Below, in pieces: positions 13,334 through 26,480 of a DNA stretch of 64,000 nt. The notes beneath the pieces were generated by a model. The model had not been told where the DNA came from and ran no database searches. It saw nothing but the letters and a program-made list of their open reading frames with translations. The position numbers and the translations under genes were made by a program. This DNA comes from Gavia stellata (taxonomy: Eukaryota > Chordata > Aves > Gaviiformes > Gaviidae). Every line of letters starts with the position of its first letter. Position 1 is the stretch's first letter. The DNA lies in NCBI RefSeq assembly GCF_030936135.1, contig NC_082594.1:123976668-124040667 (forward strand). Direction: 5' to 3'.

Positions 13334-16300
13334 TTAGTTATTTTCTTGGTCATGGACATTTCCAAGATGAGATTTTATATTTCGTTCCCATAGCTTCTGG
13401 TTGTCAGAAAAACCATGCTTTCCTTTATTGAAGGAATTTGGTCCTGCTGAGGTTGGTGTATCCCTGTGAAAAGTAAAACAAGATCAGTTGAGAAAGTCAG
13501 TTCAACTATAGTAGCTTGTGCAACATGACACTGAAAACACAAAACACCAATTTCAAGTCCAACCTGCTGCCAGAAACTATCACACATTTCTTTCTTTTCC
13601 GTTACATCAGGAGTCCTCGCTATTAGCAACTCTAAGTTGGCCACAGAACTGATCTCTGTAGCATGTTAAGACAGAGCGATGAGATGGGGTAGCAGAGGAG
13701 GTGGGAGTGGCAGTAACTGCTGCCAGCTGTGAAGAATTTGTTGCAAGGGCTACAAAATTGAGGATCTACTGAACAGTAGCGAGCCTCCAGGGAACTGATT
13801 TTAAAAGCAGTCTATCATGATAAACACCTTTTAAAATACACATGCTCAAAAGTCATCCCTAACTTAAGTGAAGCCTCCTCTGAAAATGTCCCTATTTATT
13901 TTAGGATTGGCCCAATACTCAAGTTTCTGGCAAGCAGAAGAATTATATATATTTGTTTTAAAAGTAAACAAGCTATTCTTTGTCTTCCTGAAAGAGATGA
14001 TTCTCATCTTCCCCTTGCACAGGAGTTTAAAAATCTGAGCAGACTACCTTACTTCAGGGCATTTTATAAAATGGAGAACTAGAAAGATACAAAGTTTAGC
14101 TGCAAGCAGGAACTCCCACCTTTTACCTTTCCAAGAAGAAACCTAGCTTCTACTTAATATAGAATCAGTTTCTTCCTCAGGAAGAAGGCAGCAAATAAGG
14201 CTCAAAGTGCCAATGTAAATGCACTACTTTTAACGTACATCTGAAACATTAGAAAATATCTGTATTAAAATTTTCTCGTTTCTGGAGAAACACTTTTTGA
14301 ACCTATTCTATCTTCCTATATTTCTAAACAATCTGCAAGATCTGACCTGTGCTCAAGAAGGTATTCCCACACACTCACCCTTCTCCAAAACATAGTTAGA
14401 AGGTGACCTACCTTCCAATGTTCTTCATGCGCATCTTGGCTTCTGGAGGCATTTCTTCCGGTTCACTCTACAGAGAGAAAGGAGGTTAGAGTGTGGCTGG
14501 TGGCTATCTTTTGAACATTTCAAATGCCTGACTAGATAAAGTATGGACTACAGCCCTACAGGAAAGCAAAGTGACTTAGGACAGAACAGAGGTTCTACAA
14601 GGTTATAGAAAGAAATACAAATTCCTTTGTTCACCTCTGTGTAAGACAGAGCAGTAACACAACAATAAAACATTTAGCAAACCAGAAGAAGCACAACTTC
14701 TCTTCGCCTCCCCTTTATCAAGCCCAGAGAAAGCAACCATTAATTCAAATTATGTTGAGCATCTCGTTTTCAGGGAAAAGTTATCAGCACTTTAATGATT
14801 TCTTGAACGAACACAGAGATACAAAGTTGTACATTCTTAAACAGAAACACAAGAGTTGTTTCTAGGTTGAAAATCCCTGACATTTATGTAAAGAACCTTA
14901 AATGACCCACTCTCTCTGCCTAACTCTAACCCGCAATGGTACTTTAAGTTGTGTTGATCACTAGCTTATTACTCACATCTTCATCTTCATTGAAAGCTGC
15001 TGCTACAGAAAGGGTTTTTGGAGCAAGGGTTGGAACAGGCTCTTTAGGCTTCTGAAAAAGACCAAATGCACAAGTAAAGTAAGTCTACTAACTCAAAAAA
15101 ACTAGGCTTGCTATTTTAAGTATTTTGGTAAAATGAAGTCAAACATCTTCACTGAAATGGGCAATGAGGGGGGAAAGTGTTTTTGTTTGAGTCAAGAAGA
15201 TAAAGGTTTCTCTCTAATTAAAAAGGAAAATGGCTGTTCATTTGTGTGTGATACACTCTGAAAAGCAAGTTGAGCCCTCTCATATTACAATTCCCCACAG
15301 CAAGTCTTAACTTTCTAGCACACTGCAGGGGTATGCAGCCACTGGTGCATGACACGAACAATTAAATCAGAACCTGAGCAAGTTGTGGTATTCAAAATTT
15401 TACTATGTCACTGTTTCCATTATTCTTTTGGAGTATTCTCATCCATCAATGCCAGGAAGATGAATATGTTTATTTTCTTGTCTTTTAACAACTTAACAGC
15501 TTTCTGGCTTAAAACAATTCAACGCTTTTTAACTAGCATCAGTGTGCATCACAGTCCGATTAATATAAGGCTCCTTTAAAAGGTACTATTTTGATTTCCA
15601 GTAAATACCTTCCTCTATTTAAAGTGTAAGAAGCTATCAAATTCACAACTGTTACATGTAATACAGCAGAGATATCAAAAGTAACTTCGAGACCACTAAG
15701 AAAGCATTGAGTCATCAGTAACAGTTTGCTTCTACAGTAATCCCAATTATGTAAATCAATCATAAACAGTGCTTCTTCCATTTAGACTTTATTGGTGATT
15801 ATTTCATATACACTCATAGTTTCAAAGCTGATACTGCAACAGAGTCTTTATGCGACTGTCTACAGCTATTCCTCACCAATAGCGTATAACACATAAATAG
15901 TGTGCCATTTTTTAAAGCATCAGGAATGGGTAACATACTAAGGGAGTAAATATGCCTAAAAAGAAACAGGGTAAGTTTCAGTGCTGTCCAATCTGGTGCA
16001 CTGTCAGTCACCCACTAAATTCAATGGGCCAGAAATCCTGAGACAAATTTATTGCCCCTGGAAGCATCTTTCTACATGAGAAATTGGAGCTTGCTAGTGG
16101 CTCAGAGAAGGCAGCTTTGTCAATTTTTCCAAAGTCTGAGTTGACCTGATTGCATTTATACCCTAGAATGCTGCCAGCCCACAGCTCCCTCCCATCTCAA
16201 AATAACAGAGCACTCTTTTAATCTTTTGCAGATCCGTAAAATGCTGGCATTGCAGGTGCAAGCCGTTCATGATTGCAGTTTGAATTTAATCCAGACAAGG

Positions 16301-19300
16301 ATTTATAATGTATCCATCACAGTGGTACGTGGGAAGTGTAAATGAACTGTATTAAATAGAGAGGCAGCATCTGGCTTGTCCTTGCCCAAGCTAGGGGCAG
16401 AGGACTACTTTCGTAGTAAAGAGAAGCATCAGATTCACATCTGAACAAGCACAAGGATACCTTGTACTGGACAATAAAGGGGATCAGAATTCCTAGGAAC
16501 CTATGTAATGAAGCCTCACCTCTTGCATATAGTATAAATGAATCATACCGACCTTGCGAAGAACAGGCAAAGTCATTGAAAAATAAACTATAGTTGCCCA
16601 TGCTAAAATAAGATCTTTGGAGTGGAAGACAACCTATTAAGCCATCTAGGAGAGTACTTGCTTTCTTGTAGCTTTAAGCATCCTATGCAATGACGCTCCC
16701 AGCACTCATCTCAAAGTAGCCTGAACAATTTAACAAGTCTGGTCATTTCCCTCAGGAAATCATTCCAGACTTATCAAATCTCATTACAAAATTATTCTGT
16801 ATGTTCAAAGATCTACAGTTGATTTCAATCAAGCCTTATGCTTCCTGAGACAACTGACCTGGTATTAATCAACTTGAAATACTTACACATGCATGACTAT
16901 CTGGCTCTGCAATGCTTTCTTAAACTTTATCCAAGTTACACACATGTAATTCAAGCCTTTCCTTCTACAAGGAAGCCTCCCCAATTTACTTTCCCCTTTG
17001 CCTCACTTCCCTTAAAATTAAAAGCCCTCAGACAACTTACATTTGCTCCTAGTTTGATGGATATTGCAGATGCCTTCTTTGCTGTCTGACTGCCTATGGA
17101 AAATCCAAACTTGGACATTTTGGCAGGAGCAGGTTTTGTGGTGAAGTCTTCAGCTTCTTCATTAGCTGCCCGTTTCTCTGCGCTGCGACTCGAACTTTCT
17201 CCTCCATTACTGGAAGAAACAGTCTTAGTTTTCACAGGTTTTTCTGCCTCTTCTTCAGGTCCTGGTGAAGTCGAAACAACTTACCAAGATGAGCTATTTT
17301 TACTGAGCAGATTGATGGGAGCAGCAACCTCAAAAAGCATTATACTTTGGGTGCAACAGGTAAGGTGTTTTTAGTGACAGCAGTTTCCACCAATGTACAT
17401 TTAGTGGACAGCAAAACACAAAGAGGAGAAGAACCTGCAAGCACTCCACTACTTGTAAAGAACTTCTTGTGTATGAGCCAGGAAAACAATCTTGAAGCAC
17501 CATCTCTTTATTTAGTATGGAAGTCAAAGTTCATGTAGTAAATTAAATGTAGATGACTAAATCTTTTTAGGGTTTAAGTTGCCATAGATAAGCTTTCATA
17601 ATCAGAATCCCAATTCCAAATCTAGAGTAGATAATCTAAGTTAAAATTAATTCTACTATATTTCTACACAAACATGTCCATGCCAGTCTCTAGGCTTGTC
17701 TGGCACAATGCTAAAATCATGGAAGTGACTACAGTGAGGCCGGCTGTCTCAATCATGTTTCAAGTCACTGCTTGTCCGCATCTCATCTGTAATAAATCTG
17801 CCAAGCTCTGCTTGAGGAAGGAATCAGCACTAGAAAAACATATATATATATATTTCATCTTTTCTGGTTTTGTATAAAGTCATGGAAAACACAGCAGCCA
17901 AACAATGATCCACAGAGAAAAAACACTCAAATCACATTTTCATTCCTATATACTCAGCTTCTTCAGCTATACCAAGAGACAAAGGTGTCCTTGGAAAACT
18001 CATACTGAACATATTAAATGCTTCAGCAAAAATACCTTTCTCTGCTGCTGCAATAAGCAAATCACTGCAGTAGCAGAAGGAAAAAAAAAAAAACCAAACC
18101 ACCACACATTGGGGAACGGACAGGAAAGTGCTCATACTATCAGCCTAAGAAAAACCAGAGCTAGCACTAGGTGCTCATTATATCAAGCAGAGAACAGGAC
18201 CCTCCATGCACAGCAGATTCAGACCATAAGGGGAGAAAGCTCTTTGCACTGCTCTCTAACAGCAAAAAGCTATTAAGAAAGATAGAGCAATGGGAGAGAA
18301 ACTAGTCTGAACTGGAGGTCAGCAAGATTGTCGCTCTGAGAAAAAAAGGAAGCAAACAACATCAGTGGAAAGAAAAACTTGGGACACCATCTATGTATAT
18401 TTTTCTGTATTTCCCAAATCATAAGCAGCAGAATATACCCTTTCTACCCCACTCCTCTAGCTATCAAGATAATAAGTGATTGGAACAAAAATGGTTTTAT
18501 TATTCATTTTTGGAAACATGGCAGATCGCAAAAAAACCCCAATTAATAACTTTAAACAATTTCACTCTATTAAAAAATGGCACTGGTCTGCACCACTAAA
18601 AATTTGACCCAGAAAATATAGATATAAAAGCAACAAACAAAGGAGGAAAGAGAAACAAGCAAAATTTACACAAGTGACCTTGGTACCGGTTGCTGTTTTA
18701 GCACAGTTTTCCAAACAGCAGCCTGCAAAGCTATGAGAAGCTCTTTACAGCTAGTCCATGAATTCACATTAAACAGAATATTCAATTACAAGTCCAGTCT
18801 AGGTACGCTATAGACTGCAAGGTGATTCGAGGGTAGGTAGAAGATTCACTGGCCTTAAAAGTGTTGGAACCATGGGCCTAAAAAAAGTCTTTGTTTTCAT
18901 AAAATACAAAATCCACAGCAGCCCAAATCTCAGGGCACACTGGACCAGGGCAGGTTCCTAAGCTAATGACAGCTTGAAGCTGATGATAGCCTGAAGCTAA
19001 TTACACTACAGCTTACTTCTTTGCCTGCAAATTCTAGAACATTGCTAAGCACAAGATGAAGCCTAACACAATCTACCCACATCTGTTTTCTCTCCACAAT
19101 ATTAAATAGCTTCTTTCTCAAAATTAGCTCCTGTCACCACTGCATTCTGAATGTTACTTCTACTAGGCTCCACTTAGGACAAACTGTAAACTGCTGAAAG
19201 AAAGAGCTTCCTTGCAAAAACTCTTACTTCCTGAAGGACCTATAAAGGGTGTAGGACAACTGGGGTAGGTGGGGAGGGAGCCCTTGTGCTGTTCTGTTTC

Positions 19301-20879
19301 TGCAGGAAACAGTTAGAAATGCAGACATGTATTATCCATTAAACAGGTGTCTCCCATCTCCCATGCATATATTTTTCAAGACATTCAGGCTTCTTTATTA
19401 TTTCCTAGAGATCTCAAGGAGGTCACGCTTCACCTACAGAAATCACCAGTACTATTTCAAACACTAGTCTGACCGGTGCTGTTTTCATGGATCACAGTAA
19501 TAAAAAGCTGTGCTACTTCACAGATGAGTTTTTCTCATGAGTATCAACAAGCTATGTAAGAAGACAACTTTCACTATCTAGGAGGTTTAAGTGACAAGAC
19601 TGACAGTGCTAATTGCACAGCATTTCAGGATCTCTTGCCCCTGGGAGTGCGACCATTGGTGGTGGTGGGAACAAACCAGTCACAACTTAAGTTAACTTTA
19701 AGGTAAACCCCACTGATCTTGGCAAAAGCTAAAGACTCCAAATTGCTTTCAAAAATCATCAGGGAGTAACTATCCTTCCTTAGGGCCAACATACTATAAC
19801 TCATTAAGATCATGTTCCAGCACACCAAACAGTACACAAGATGGTATGGATACCTCAAATACTGATGCTGTCCAGTTACTGTATCAGTAATACAAAAAGA
19901 ACCCCAAAACCCCAACCAACCAAAAAAAAAACCACACCCAAAAAACACCCCAAAAGAGAACCAAGAGTCAAGGAACTACCTAAAATCAGGTATTGCTGTC
20001 CATATGTTAGTGATTATCAGATGTAACATTCACGGTTGAGGCTATCCTAATTGGTTTACAAGCTTGATTTAATCTTTTAACAGATCAGAGAAATGCCCTA
20101 TGCTTACAAATATACTTAAACCAAAAAACAGGAAAAGGAAGCTTTATCTTTGCAAAAACACTGTCATCTCAATTTTAAGTCAGTGGAAGAAAGAAGAAAA
20201 GAAACATATGATTAAAAATTTTAGGAGAACTGTTAATAAGCAGTACAGAAGATGAGAGGAATATCCAATCATAATATAAAACCAAACAGAAAACTTGCAA
20301 ATTGCTGCCAAGCAAAAAAACCCAGGATGCTTAAAACGGCAGATAAGGAATATTAACTGTACCTATTTTTAAAAGGTACCACAGCTGTTAAAAGCTAATC
20401 TTTAAGGCGTTGTCTTCATCCGCGCCAGCAGCAACAATCAAATTTCTCTCAATACAGGGCAGAACTACTCCGTATATTTTTTACGGAGAGAAAAATAACG
20501 CATTTACGTGCACAAGGAGAAGCTATTAGATTTTTAAAAAAGCTCCTCTAAGGCTGAGACTAACCCTCAGGCGTGAGGACAGCGGGCCCAGACCTCGGCC
20601 TCTCCTCCAGCGCAGCCCCTTCAGGCCCGGGCCGCCCCCTCTCCCCGCAGGGCCGGGCACGGCACGGCACGGCACCGCACGGCCCGGCCCGGCCCGGCCC
20701 GGCCCAGGCCAGGCCAGGCTCTGCCCGGCCGGGGGCGGCACCCCTGGACCCCCCACCCCTGGACGACCGGCCCAAGCCCCCTGCCCACCCCGCAGCTACG
20801 CGGCGAGAGGCGCTTCATGTTCACCTCCTCCGGGCTGCGGCCGCTTCGCCTTCTCCCCCTCAGCTCTGCCGTCCGCCAT
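13334..20879 (-). CDS. PCNP: PCNP, PEST proteolytic signal-containing nuclear protein (complete)
   Basis: Small nuclear protein rich in PEST-type sequence, linked in the literature to cell-cycle control and to ubiquitylation by NIRF/UHRF2. Five coding exons on the minus strand: 20825-20879, 17041-17261, 14977-15051, 14412-14467 and 13334-13463 (stop 13334-13336). All are bounded by GT donors and AG acceptors, and together they encode 178 aa, the human length. The start gives [16 protein letters not shown]. Exon 2 carries [19 protein letters not shown] and [20 protein letters not shown]. Exon 3 carries [20 protein letters not shown], exon 4 [18 protein letters not shown], and exon 5 [20 protein letters not shown]. 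The acidic Ser/Glu/Pro segments fit a PEST protein of low complexity. Intron 1 (17262-20824) holds no other gene that I can see. Orientation and neighbours match the human ZBTB11-PCNP-TRMT10C order. Confidence 0.96.
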
Positions 20880-21730
20880 TTTCCCCCGCCTCCGCCTCCC
20901 GCGCCGCGCATGCGCGCCGCCCCGCCGCGGCTCTTCCAGCCCTCGGCCCTCCCCCGACCATAGAGAAAGAGCGGGCACAGGCCAGAGCGGCCAGGCCGGC
21001 CCCGCCTTCCTCGGCGCAGCGGAAGTGACGAACCGGAAGCTTTCCTCTCCAGGCCGGCTAGGAGGGCGGGAAAGCTTCGAGTGACGCTGTTCTGACGCGC
21101 TTCCGGCGGGTAGGCCCGGGCGCGCAAAGGGCGAGCGATGTGCCGCTGCGCACGTGGGAACCGCTTCCCTCCCGCGGGGGCTGAGGCTCAACGTCACCCC
21201 CCTCCCCCGCTCCCCTCAGATGTCATACGCAGAACCCCTCCGTCACCGGTGTTCGGAAGAACCACATCTGCACGCAGCGCTGGCAGCTGCCACACTCACG
21301 GGCACATCTTCCCCACCGCTCGTGGTTTAAAAAATTACCTTCTGTGTTTCACCAACATGAGCTCAAGCGAGCAAGGACGTCATTTTTTTCCTCCCCAAAG
21401 CTAAAACTAGTTCACAGCTCAGAAGAGGCTGTTTTTATGGAGAAAGAGCTAATCAGAGGAAGCACGCCCCAGCAGCACGCAGCTCCGTGTGGTCTCTTCC
21501 TCACGCGAGGAGAAAGGGGCTGTTTGACACCGCCCGGTCCGAGGGCTCGACGGGGAGCCGGGGGGAGCAGCCCTCAGCCACGCCTGACGCACCACCCCGG
21601 GACGACGCTTTGCGGACCACCCAGCCTCCTGCAGCCGAAAGGACACAGGTCTTTCTCCACGCCAGGGGTTCTCCACGGCCGGAGGTCCCCGCGCTTCACA
21701 GGCGGCGCAGGGCAGTACGGGGGTAGTGCA
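20560..21730 (-). promoter_or_regulatory. PCNP: CpG-island promoter of PCNP
   Basis: GC- and CpG-rich block covering PCNP exon 1 and its upstream flank, in AT-rich surroundings. Visible motifs include an NRF1-like core GCGCATGCGC at 20906-20915; ETS/GABP-type elements at about 21019-21027 and 21033-21040 (GGAAG cores) and on the opposite strand at 21101-21107; and a YY1-like CCGCCATTTT at 20873-20882 overlapping the start codon. No TATA box is evident. Long open frames on both strands here follow from base composition. Confidence 0.7.
20656..20719 (-). repeat. Pentanucleotide GGCAC/GGCCC repeat with G-quadruplex potential
   Basis: Imperfect 5-bp repeat drifting from GGCAC through GGCCC to AGGCC. 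On the PCNP sense (minus) strand it gives five GGG runs spaced by CC (complement of 20683-20705), which fits the canonical G-quadruplex pattern. It lies in PCNP intron 1, about 105-170 nt past the exon 1 donor. Confidence 0.75.
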
Positions 21731-22797
21731 TCCTCTGCCTTCTGACCCCTCCTCGCAACAGGGAATGGATCATCGCTAACCCCGGGAATATTTGGGGGCT
21801 ACTCGCTGAAATTACATTCACAGTTTTTGAATTTTCAGTACAAAACCCACCATCTGCCATCACTGACTTCAAGCATTGGGGTACTCAACTAGATTGAATC
21901 AAAAAGATTCAAGCATGGGTAAAAGCACCAAAAAAATCCCTCCTCCTCCTCCAGACAGCAGAAAGAACTGTATTTAACAACATGCCCACTGCAGCTCTGC
22001 AGCCTGAACGCAGACTTTCACAATCAATACATTTTCAGCTGTCAGAAATACTAAAAGGCGCTCTGCTCCTGTAAGTATTTACTAACAGGACTGTTTCTCA
22101 TCTCAAAACTTCCAGCATTTTGGGAAATCTCTGTTACACGGACTGAAGACACAGGCATTCGGGGATAAATCTTACACAAAAGTACATAAGGTATTTTTTG
22201 GTGGGGTTAAGAAAATTTGGATTATTCCTTCCAAACAGGGACTTGATTCGTGCCAGATAGAACACCCAGAAACAAACTGTGCAACTCCCCAAACTCATGC
22301 TAAGTTTAAACCAATTGTTTTTAGCTCAGCTACCAAAAGTCAGTTCATCTACACACCCAAAGAGGATCCAGGAAGGAACAGGGAAAGGTCTCTCCTATTT
22401 CCTCTTAGCTAATCTTTTAGAACACAACTGTGGACGGCCTCCACCTGCAAACCCAAAGCACTGAGGTATTCTCTGAAGAACAAGCTTTGCATTCAGTTGC
22501 AGTCACCCTTGTCCCGGCATGACTCAACTGAATAGGTTTACATTCTTTATACAGAGTAATTTTTTAGAACAGATTATCTCATTTCTCTTACATAATTTCA
22601 GTAATCTGTGAATAAATTCAAACAGCTGGAATACTAAGGTAATTTTAAAAAAAATCCCTAACAACAGTCCTTTCAACCTTGACCAAAAAAGGCATTTTTA
22701 GAGATACATCGCTTTATATATTTCCAGAAGTCACAAGAAAGTGGAGCATTCAAGGGCATAGTTTGCTCGTTAATAAATCATCCTCCTTCCCATCACT
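21731..22797. other. Interval between PCNP promoter and TRMT10C stop
   Basis: About 1 kb of AT-rich sequence. TRMT10C runs in the same direction, so its 3'UTR must occupy the right part. I found no clear canonical minus-strand AATAAA close to the stop and cannot place the 3' end. No other gene is visible. Confidence 0.45.
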
Positions 22798-24042
22798 CTA
22801 CTTTTGTGTTAGCTTCTTAGAGTAGTTCTTGGCAAATTGCTTTCGTACCTCTTCCTGTCTCCTTCCAAGTTTAAGTGTGTTGATCAGGTTTAAGGTTTTT
22901 TTCAGTTCATGCACAGGCTTGCTTACAAAGCCGTAATACTTCCTTTTCGGAACAAATTCCAGAGCCTTCTTCCAGTCTCCAGTATCTTTTAAGGTTAACA
23001 AAATATGTGTCATTTGATCCAGTGTGAGATTTTTGGCGCCAGTATTCCAAAGCAAGTACTTCTCCAGTGGAAGGGCCGCAGTGTCCAGCCCCAGTCGCTT
23101 TGCCCGTGCTAAAGAGACTCCTGTTTTTATGCTCTTGTCAACCATTGACCCGACAATATAGATTTTATCGTGATCGAATGTTTTCATTACTTTGGGTGAA
23201 TCAGCAGTCAGATAGATAAGCTTATCCTTTGGAAAGACTTTGGTGTAGCACTGGTCTGTCACGGTGATAAGCAATTTGCCCCACGCCTCTCTATAATGCT
23301 TGACAAATTCCTTATGATAGAGGCTGTTGTCTTCTAAGTTACAGAAGTGGATGTGGAACGGATCCACAGATCTTCGATTGCACCCTTCACTTAATACTAT
23401 CTGTCTCACTGTATTTGCAACTTCTCGGATGGACATATCTTTTTCGTAAGACATGTCAAATACTAGAGGTTGGCCAAAGATCATAGACTGAGCAGCCCTC
23501 CAATTGTATGCTCGATCCATAGAGTTAGCCCACAAACATACGAATGAACTCCTTTTGGTCTCATCAGTTTTTGAAGCTCGCTCTTGTGTTTCCAGCCTCC
23601 TTTCCCTTTTCTCATCCATCTTTCTTTTGTCGCTCTTCTTGTAAAGTTCTTTGAGATGCAAATATTTTAAATACTTCTTTTTGGCTGACTTGGAAGGACA
23701 TTCCATAAAGGTTTTCAGCTGTTCTTCACTGATATTTTCTGGAACTGATCTGCCAGCTAGTCTCCACATCTCCAAAGTCTCACGTGCCTGAGCCAAAGTG
23801 GAAAGCTCCTTATTCTCAGGGACAGTCTCACTAACTTCTTGCAACCCAGACTTCATTACCTTCTTCCACGAATCTAAATCTAGTTTTTCTGAGGGATTGC
23901 ATGAATTGTCCTGCTTCAGGCAAAGTGATAAACTCAGAGTTCTACTGAGTGGAAACAAATCCTTTTTCATCCCATGTTGTGCAGCAAATGGAAGGACAGA
24001 ACTTCTTACAATTTTTTTCAGAAGCACATTAGCCGACTGCAT
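22798..24042 (-). CDS. TRMT10C: TRMT10C (MRPP1), mitochondrial tRNA m1A9/m1G9 methyltransferase and RNase P subunit
   Basis: In the mitochondrial matrix this protein, with HSD17B10, methylates position 9 of mt-tRNAs. It is also part of protein-only RNase P with PRORP, cutting tRNA 5' ends. One uninterrupted exon encodes 414 aa (human 403). I chose the ATG at 24040-24042; upstream in-frame codons to the splice acceptor contain only a TTG. The N terminus (MQSANVLLKKIVRSSVLPF) is basic and hydrophobic, as in a mitochondrial presequence. A Lys/Arg/Glu-rich helical stretch (KKKYLKYLHLKELYKK onward) precedes the SPOUT-fold TRM10 domain. That domain shows FGQPLVFDM, DPFHIHFCNL, IYLTADSP and IYIVGSMVDKS; the Asp in VDKS corresponds to the proposed human catalytic Asp314. 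It ends LEFVPKRKYYGF plus a short basic tail. The intronless coding region matches human. Transcription starts from the island shared with TXNL4B. Confidence 0.96.
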   Translation of the reverse strand: MQSANVLLKKIVRSSVLPFAAQHGMKKDLFPLSRTLSLSLCLKQDNSCNPSEKLDLDSWKKVMKSGLQEVSETVPENKELSTLAQARETLEMWRLAGRSVPENISEEQLKTFMECPSKSAKKKYLKYLHLKELYKKSDKRKMDEKRERRLETQERASKTDETKRSSFVCLWANSMDRAYNWRAAQSMIFGQPLVFDMSYEKDMSIREVANTVRQIVLSEGCNRRSVDPFHIHFCNLEDNSLYHKEFVKHYREAWGKLLITVTDQCYTKVFPKDKLIYLTADSPKVMKTFDHDKIYIVGSMVDKSIKTGVSLARAKRLGLDTAALPLEKYLLWNTGAKNLTLDQMTHILLTLKDTGDWKKALEFVPKRKYYGFVSKPVHELKKTLNLINTLKLGRRQEEVRKQFAKNYSKKLTQK

Positions 24043-26480
24043 ACTTAAGACATGTGCTCTGTTCAAACAGTTATCTGCAAAACACCAATAAGAGGGGAAA
24101 GAAACTTGTCAGAAATCATGAAGAAAACACACACAGATTTTCATTCTTAGTAACACTGACAGACAATAACTTACTTCTTGGAGAATATTAGAAATTCCTG
24201 CTTCCACTATTACTTTTCTACTGTTTTCTAAATAAAAACAGCATATGTGGCACTGCTGTGAGAAGACATGGTTAGCTCTGCTGCCTAAAACAGCTATACT
24301 TACTGCAATTCAAGATGTGGTCGAACAACCTATAAGTATTGTCTGAAAACTATTTAAATTGTCCGTATCATATGGCAAATAAGAACCTTCGCAACCAAAG
24401 CAAGCAAAACGATGCATGGAGACCAAAAATATTTTTATATACGTCCAGAGATGCCTACCTAAGTTACTTATACTGTGAAAATGGACAAGATGCCTCATCT
24501 TGTAACATTTTCTGAAACAACTCTGCATCACAGAAGATCACATATTTGCTTTTACCATTACATTTTGGGAAAGTTCTATTGGCAAACCTCAGTACTAAAG
24601 TTTTTCCTCTTCTATTCATTTCCACATTGCAGGTCACTGGTACTACTGAAACTACCAATGCTATAGTTTTGCTAAGCCAACACTACTGCCATTGAAGGCA
24701 CTCTTATGTCCCCTGAGCCCCTTGTTCCTGGCTCCCTCAGCAGTGCAAGCATTCACATGGCCGCACTATGAGCCAAATCAGAGAACTGATCTTAGGGACA
24801 CCTAACCAGGAGGTGGAGAAAGGAAAAAAAAGCTAGTTATCATCTCACCCAAATGAGTTTCCACGCCCGATTCACCAGACACCTCCTAGAAAGAAGAGAA
24901 GATGGAAGAATAAACAACTAGTATAGGAAAAGACCATCTTTCTTCTTTTTGCTAAATTGCCTGTGAAGTTGATATTGGCACATAAAGCTAAGGACATGAA
25001 ACCCACAGTCCCATTAACTTCATACACATTTGTATTTAAAAGGTCTGAAAAAAGAAAAAAAAAAAAAAAAGCATGTTTAATATTTTCCTTGTCCTATGCA
25101 AAGCTACTTAAGTAAAATCAGTGAAGTTTCAGTGTTTGAGAAAACATGATTTGGCCAAAACATAAAAATTAGCTCCAAGTTTTAAAAGCAAAATTCACAG
25201 TCTCCCTAATAACTTACCACCTGAAAATAATTTGATACACAGAAGAACAAGTTAAATCTAATTTTGGGGTTATATATGTATACCTGCCCAGATAAAGAGC
25301 CACAGAAAGATCAGCATATTATTAGGAAACATTATATGAACTGTCATGCATTTTACGATACTGTAATTGGTCAAATTGGTGATTGACCTTTCATTTTCTG
25401 CTGCCATTAAGATAAAATGAACAAAAAAAGGTCTAATAAGTGTTACAACAGAGATGTTCATAATCTTACATTTAAGTGTTAAAGACACTGGCAAAAGTAA
25501 TAATCAAAAAAGTATGTTGTCCAGCTTGGAGAAATCCAGGTATCAGTTCCTCAATTAACTTACATTACTGGAGCTCCAATTAAGTCAATAGTTGAAAGGC
25601 AGATTTACACAATCAGAATACTTGATGACAGCTTTTGATAAAAGCCAAGTTACCTTTCAGTGTGTCCAACATGCATATGCTACCATGTCATTACTGCAAG
25701 AATTACTCTTGGAAGAACCTAGATTTGTAGGGCTGAAAATATTTTTCCGGGTTTTTTTTTAAGCACGATTTCACTGTAACTAATCCCAGGAACAGAAAGG
25801 TCCTTCACTGGTATTTCAGAGGCTGAGTAATTTGGTTACTTCCCCCGGCACAAATGCCTACACACGGCTGCCCGCAGGCCTGACCCTGGTACAGCGATGC
25901 GGGCCGAAAGGCCGCCTGAGGAGCGCGCCAGACCAGGGTATGCAGCGATGCGGCTCTTCCAGAGACAGCGGCACTACCCGCTCCTTAACAACTTTTAACC
26001 CAGCCCACAACTGAACCGCGACATGCCTCAACGCACCGCGCTGCGGCCCACAGCCCTCCCGGGGCTCCCCCCTACTGCGGCGGGGCCCGGCGGGGGAGCG
26101 CGGCCTCCGGGGCACCGCGCCGCAGGCCCGACCCGCGCCCGCCGAGGAAAGCCGGGCTGGGCGGCAGGGCAGGGAGGTGGAAGGGCGCTCCCAGGGTCAG
26201 CGGGAGCCACCAGCGCGACGAGGCGGGCAGCGCGACGGGGCACCTCCGGCGCCCCGGGCCCGCGGGCGAGTCTCTCGCCGGTACCCCCCGGTGGCGGGAA
26301 ACACGCGGCGGGAGAGGCCTTCCCCTCCAGCGGCTGCGGCTGCGCCCGCACCTGCCCGAGCTCCGGCCGCGCTCCAGCCCGCCTGGCCTCCGTCTGGTCC
26401 CACCCGGGAAGGGAGGGCGGCGGACGCGGCTAACGACCGCCCTGTGCCAGCGCCGACCCCTCCGCCATCTCGAGCTCACC
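24043..26480 (-). other. TRMT10C: TRMT10C 5'UTR, leader intron and noncoding exon 1 end
   Basis: The coding exon appears to begin at 24074, after a minus-strand TTTTGCAG acceptor, leaving a short 5'UTR before the ATG. A matching donor (GAG/GTGAGC on the minus strand) lies at 26479-26480, just inside the CpG island, and would end a noncoding first exon. The intron of about 2.4 kb between them contains an A-run near 25051-25070 and no other gene that I can see. Pairing these splice sites is inferred. Confidence 0.5.

Noticed and set aside
18960-19010. Repeated AGCTGATGATAGCCTGAAGC-like units
   Set aside because: Too short and degenerate to call more than chance or slippage in a PCNP intron.
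20573-21745. Long frames on both strands in the PCNP promoter island
   Set aside because: Low-complexity translations of a CpG island and a GGCCC repeat. Only the 55-nt PCNP exon 1 there is supported.
24040-24066. Upstream TTG as the TRMT10C start
   Set aside because: The ATG at 24042 gives a proper basic, hydrophobic mitochondrial presequence; non-ATG initiation is not needed.
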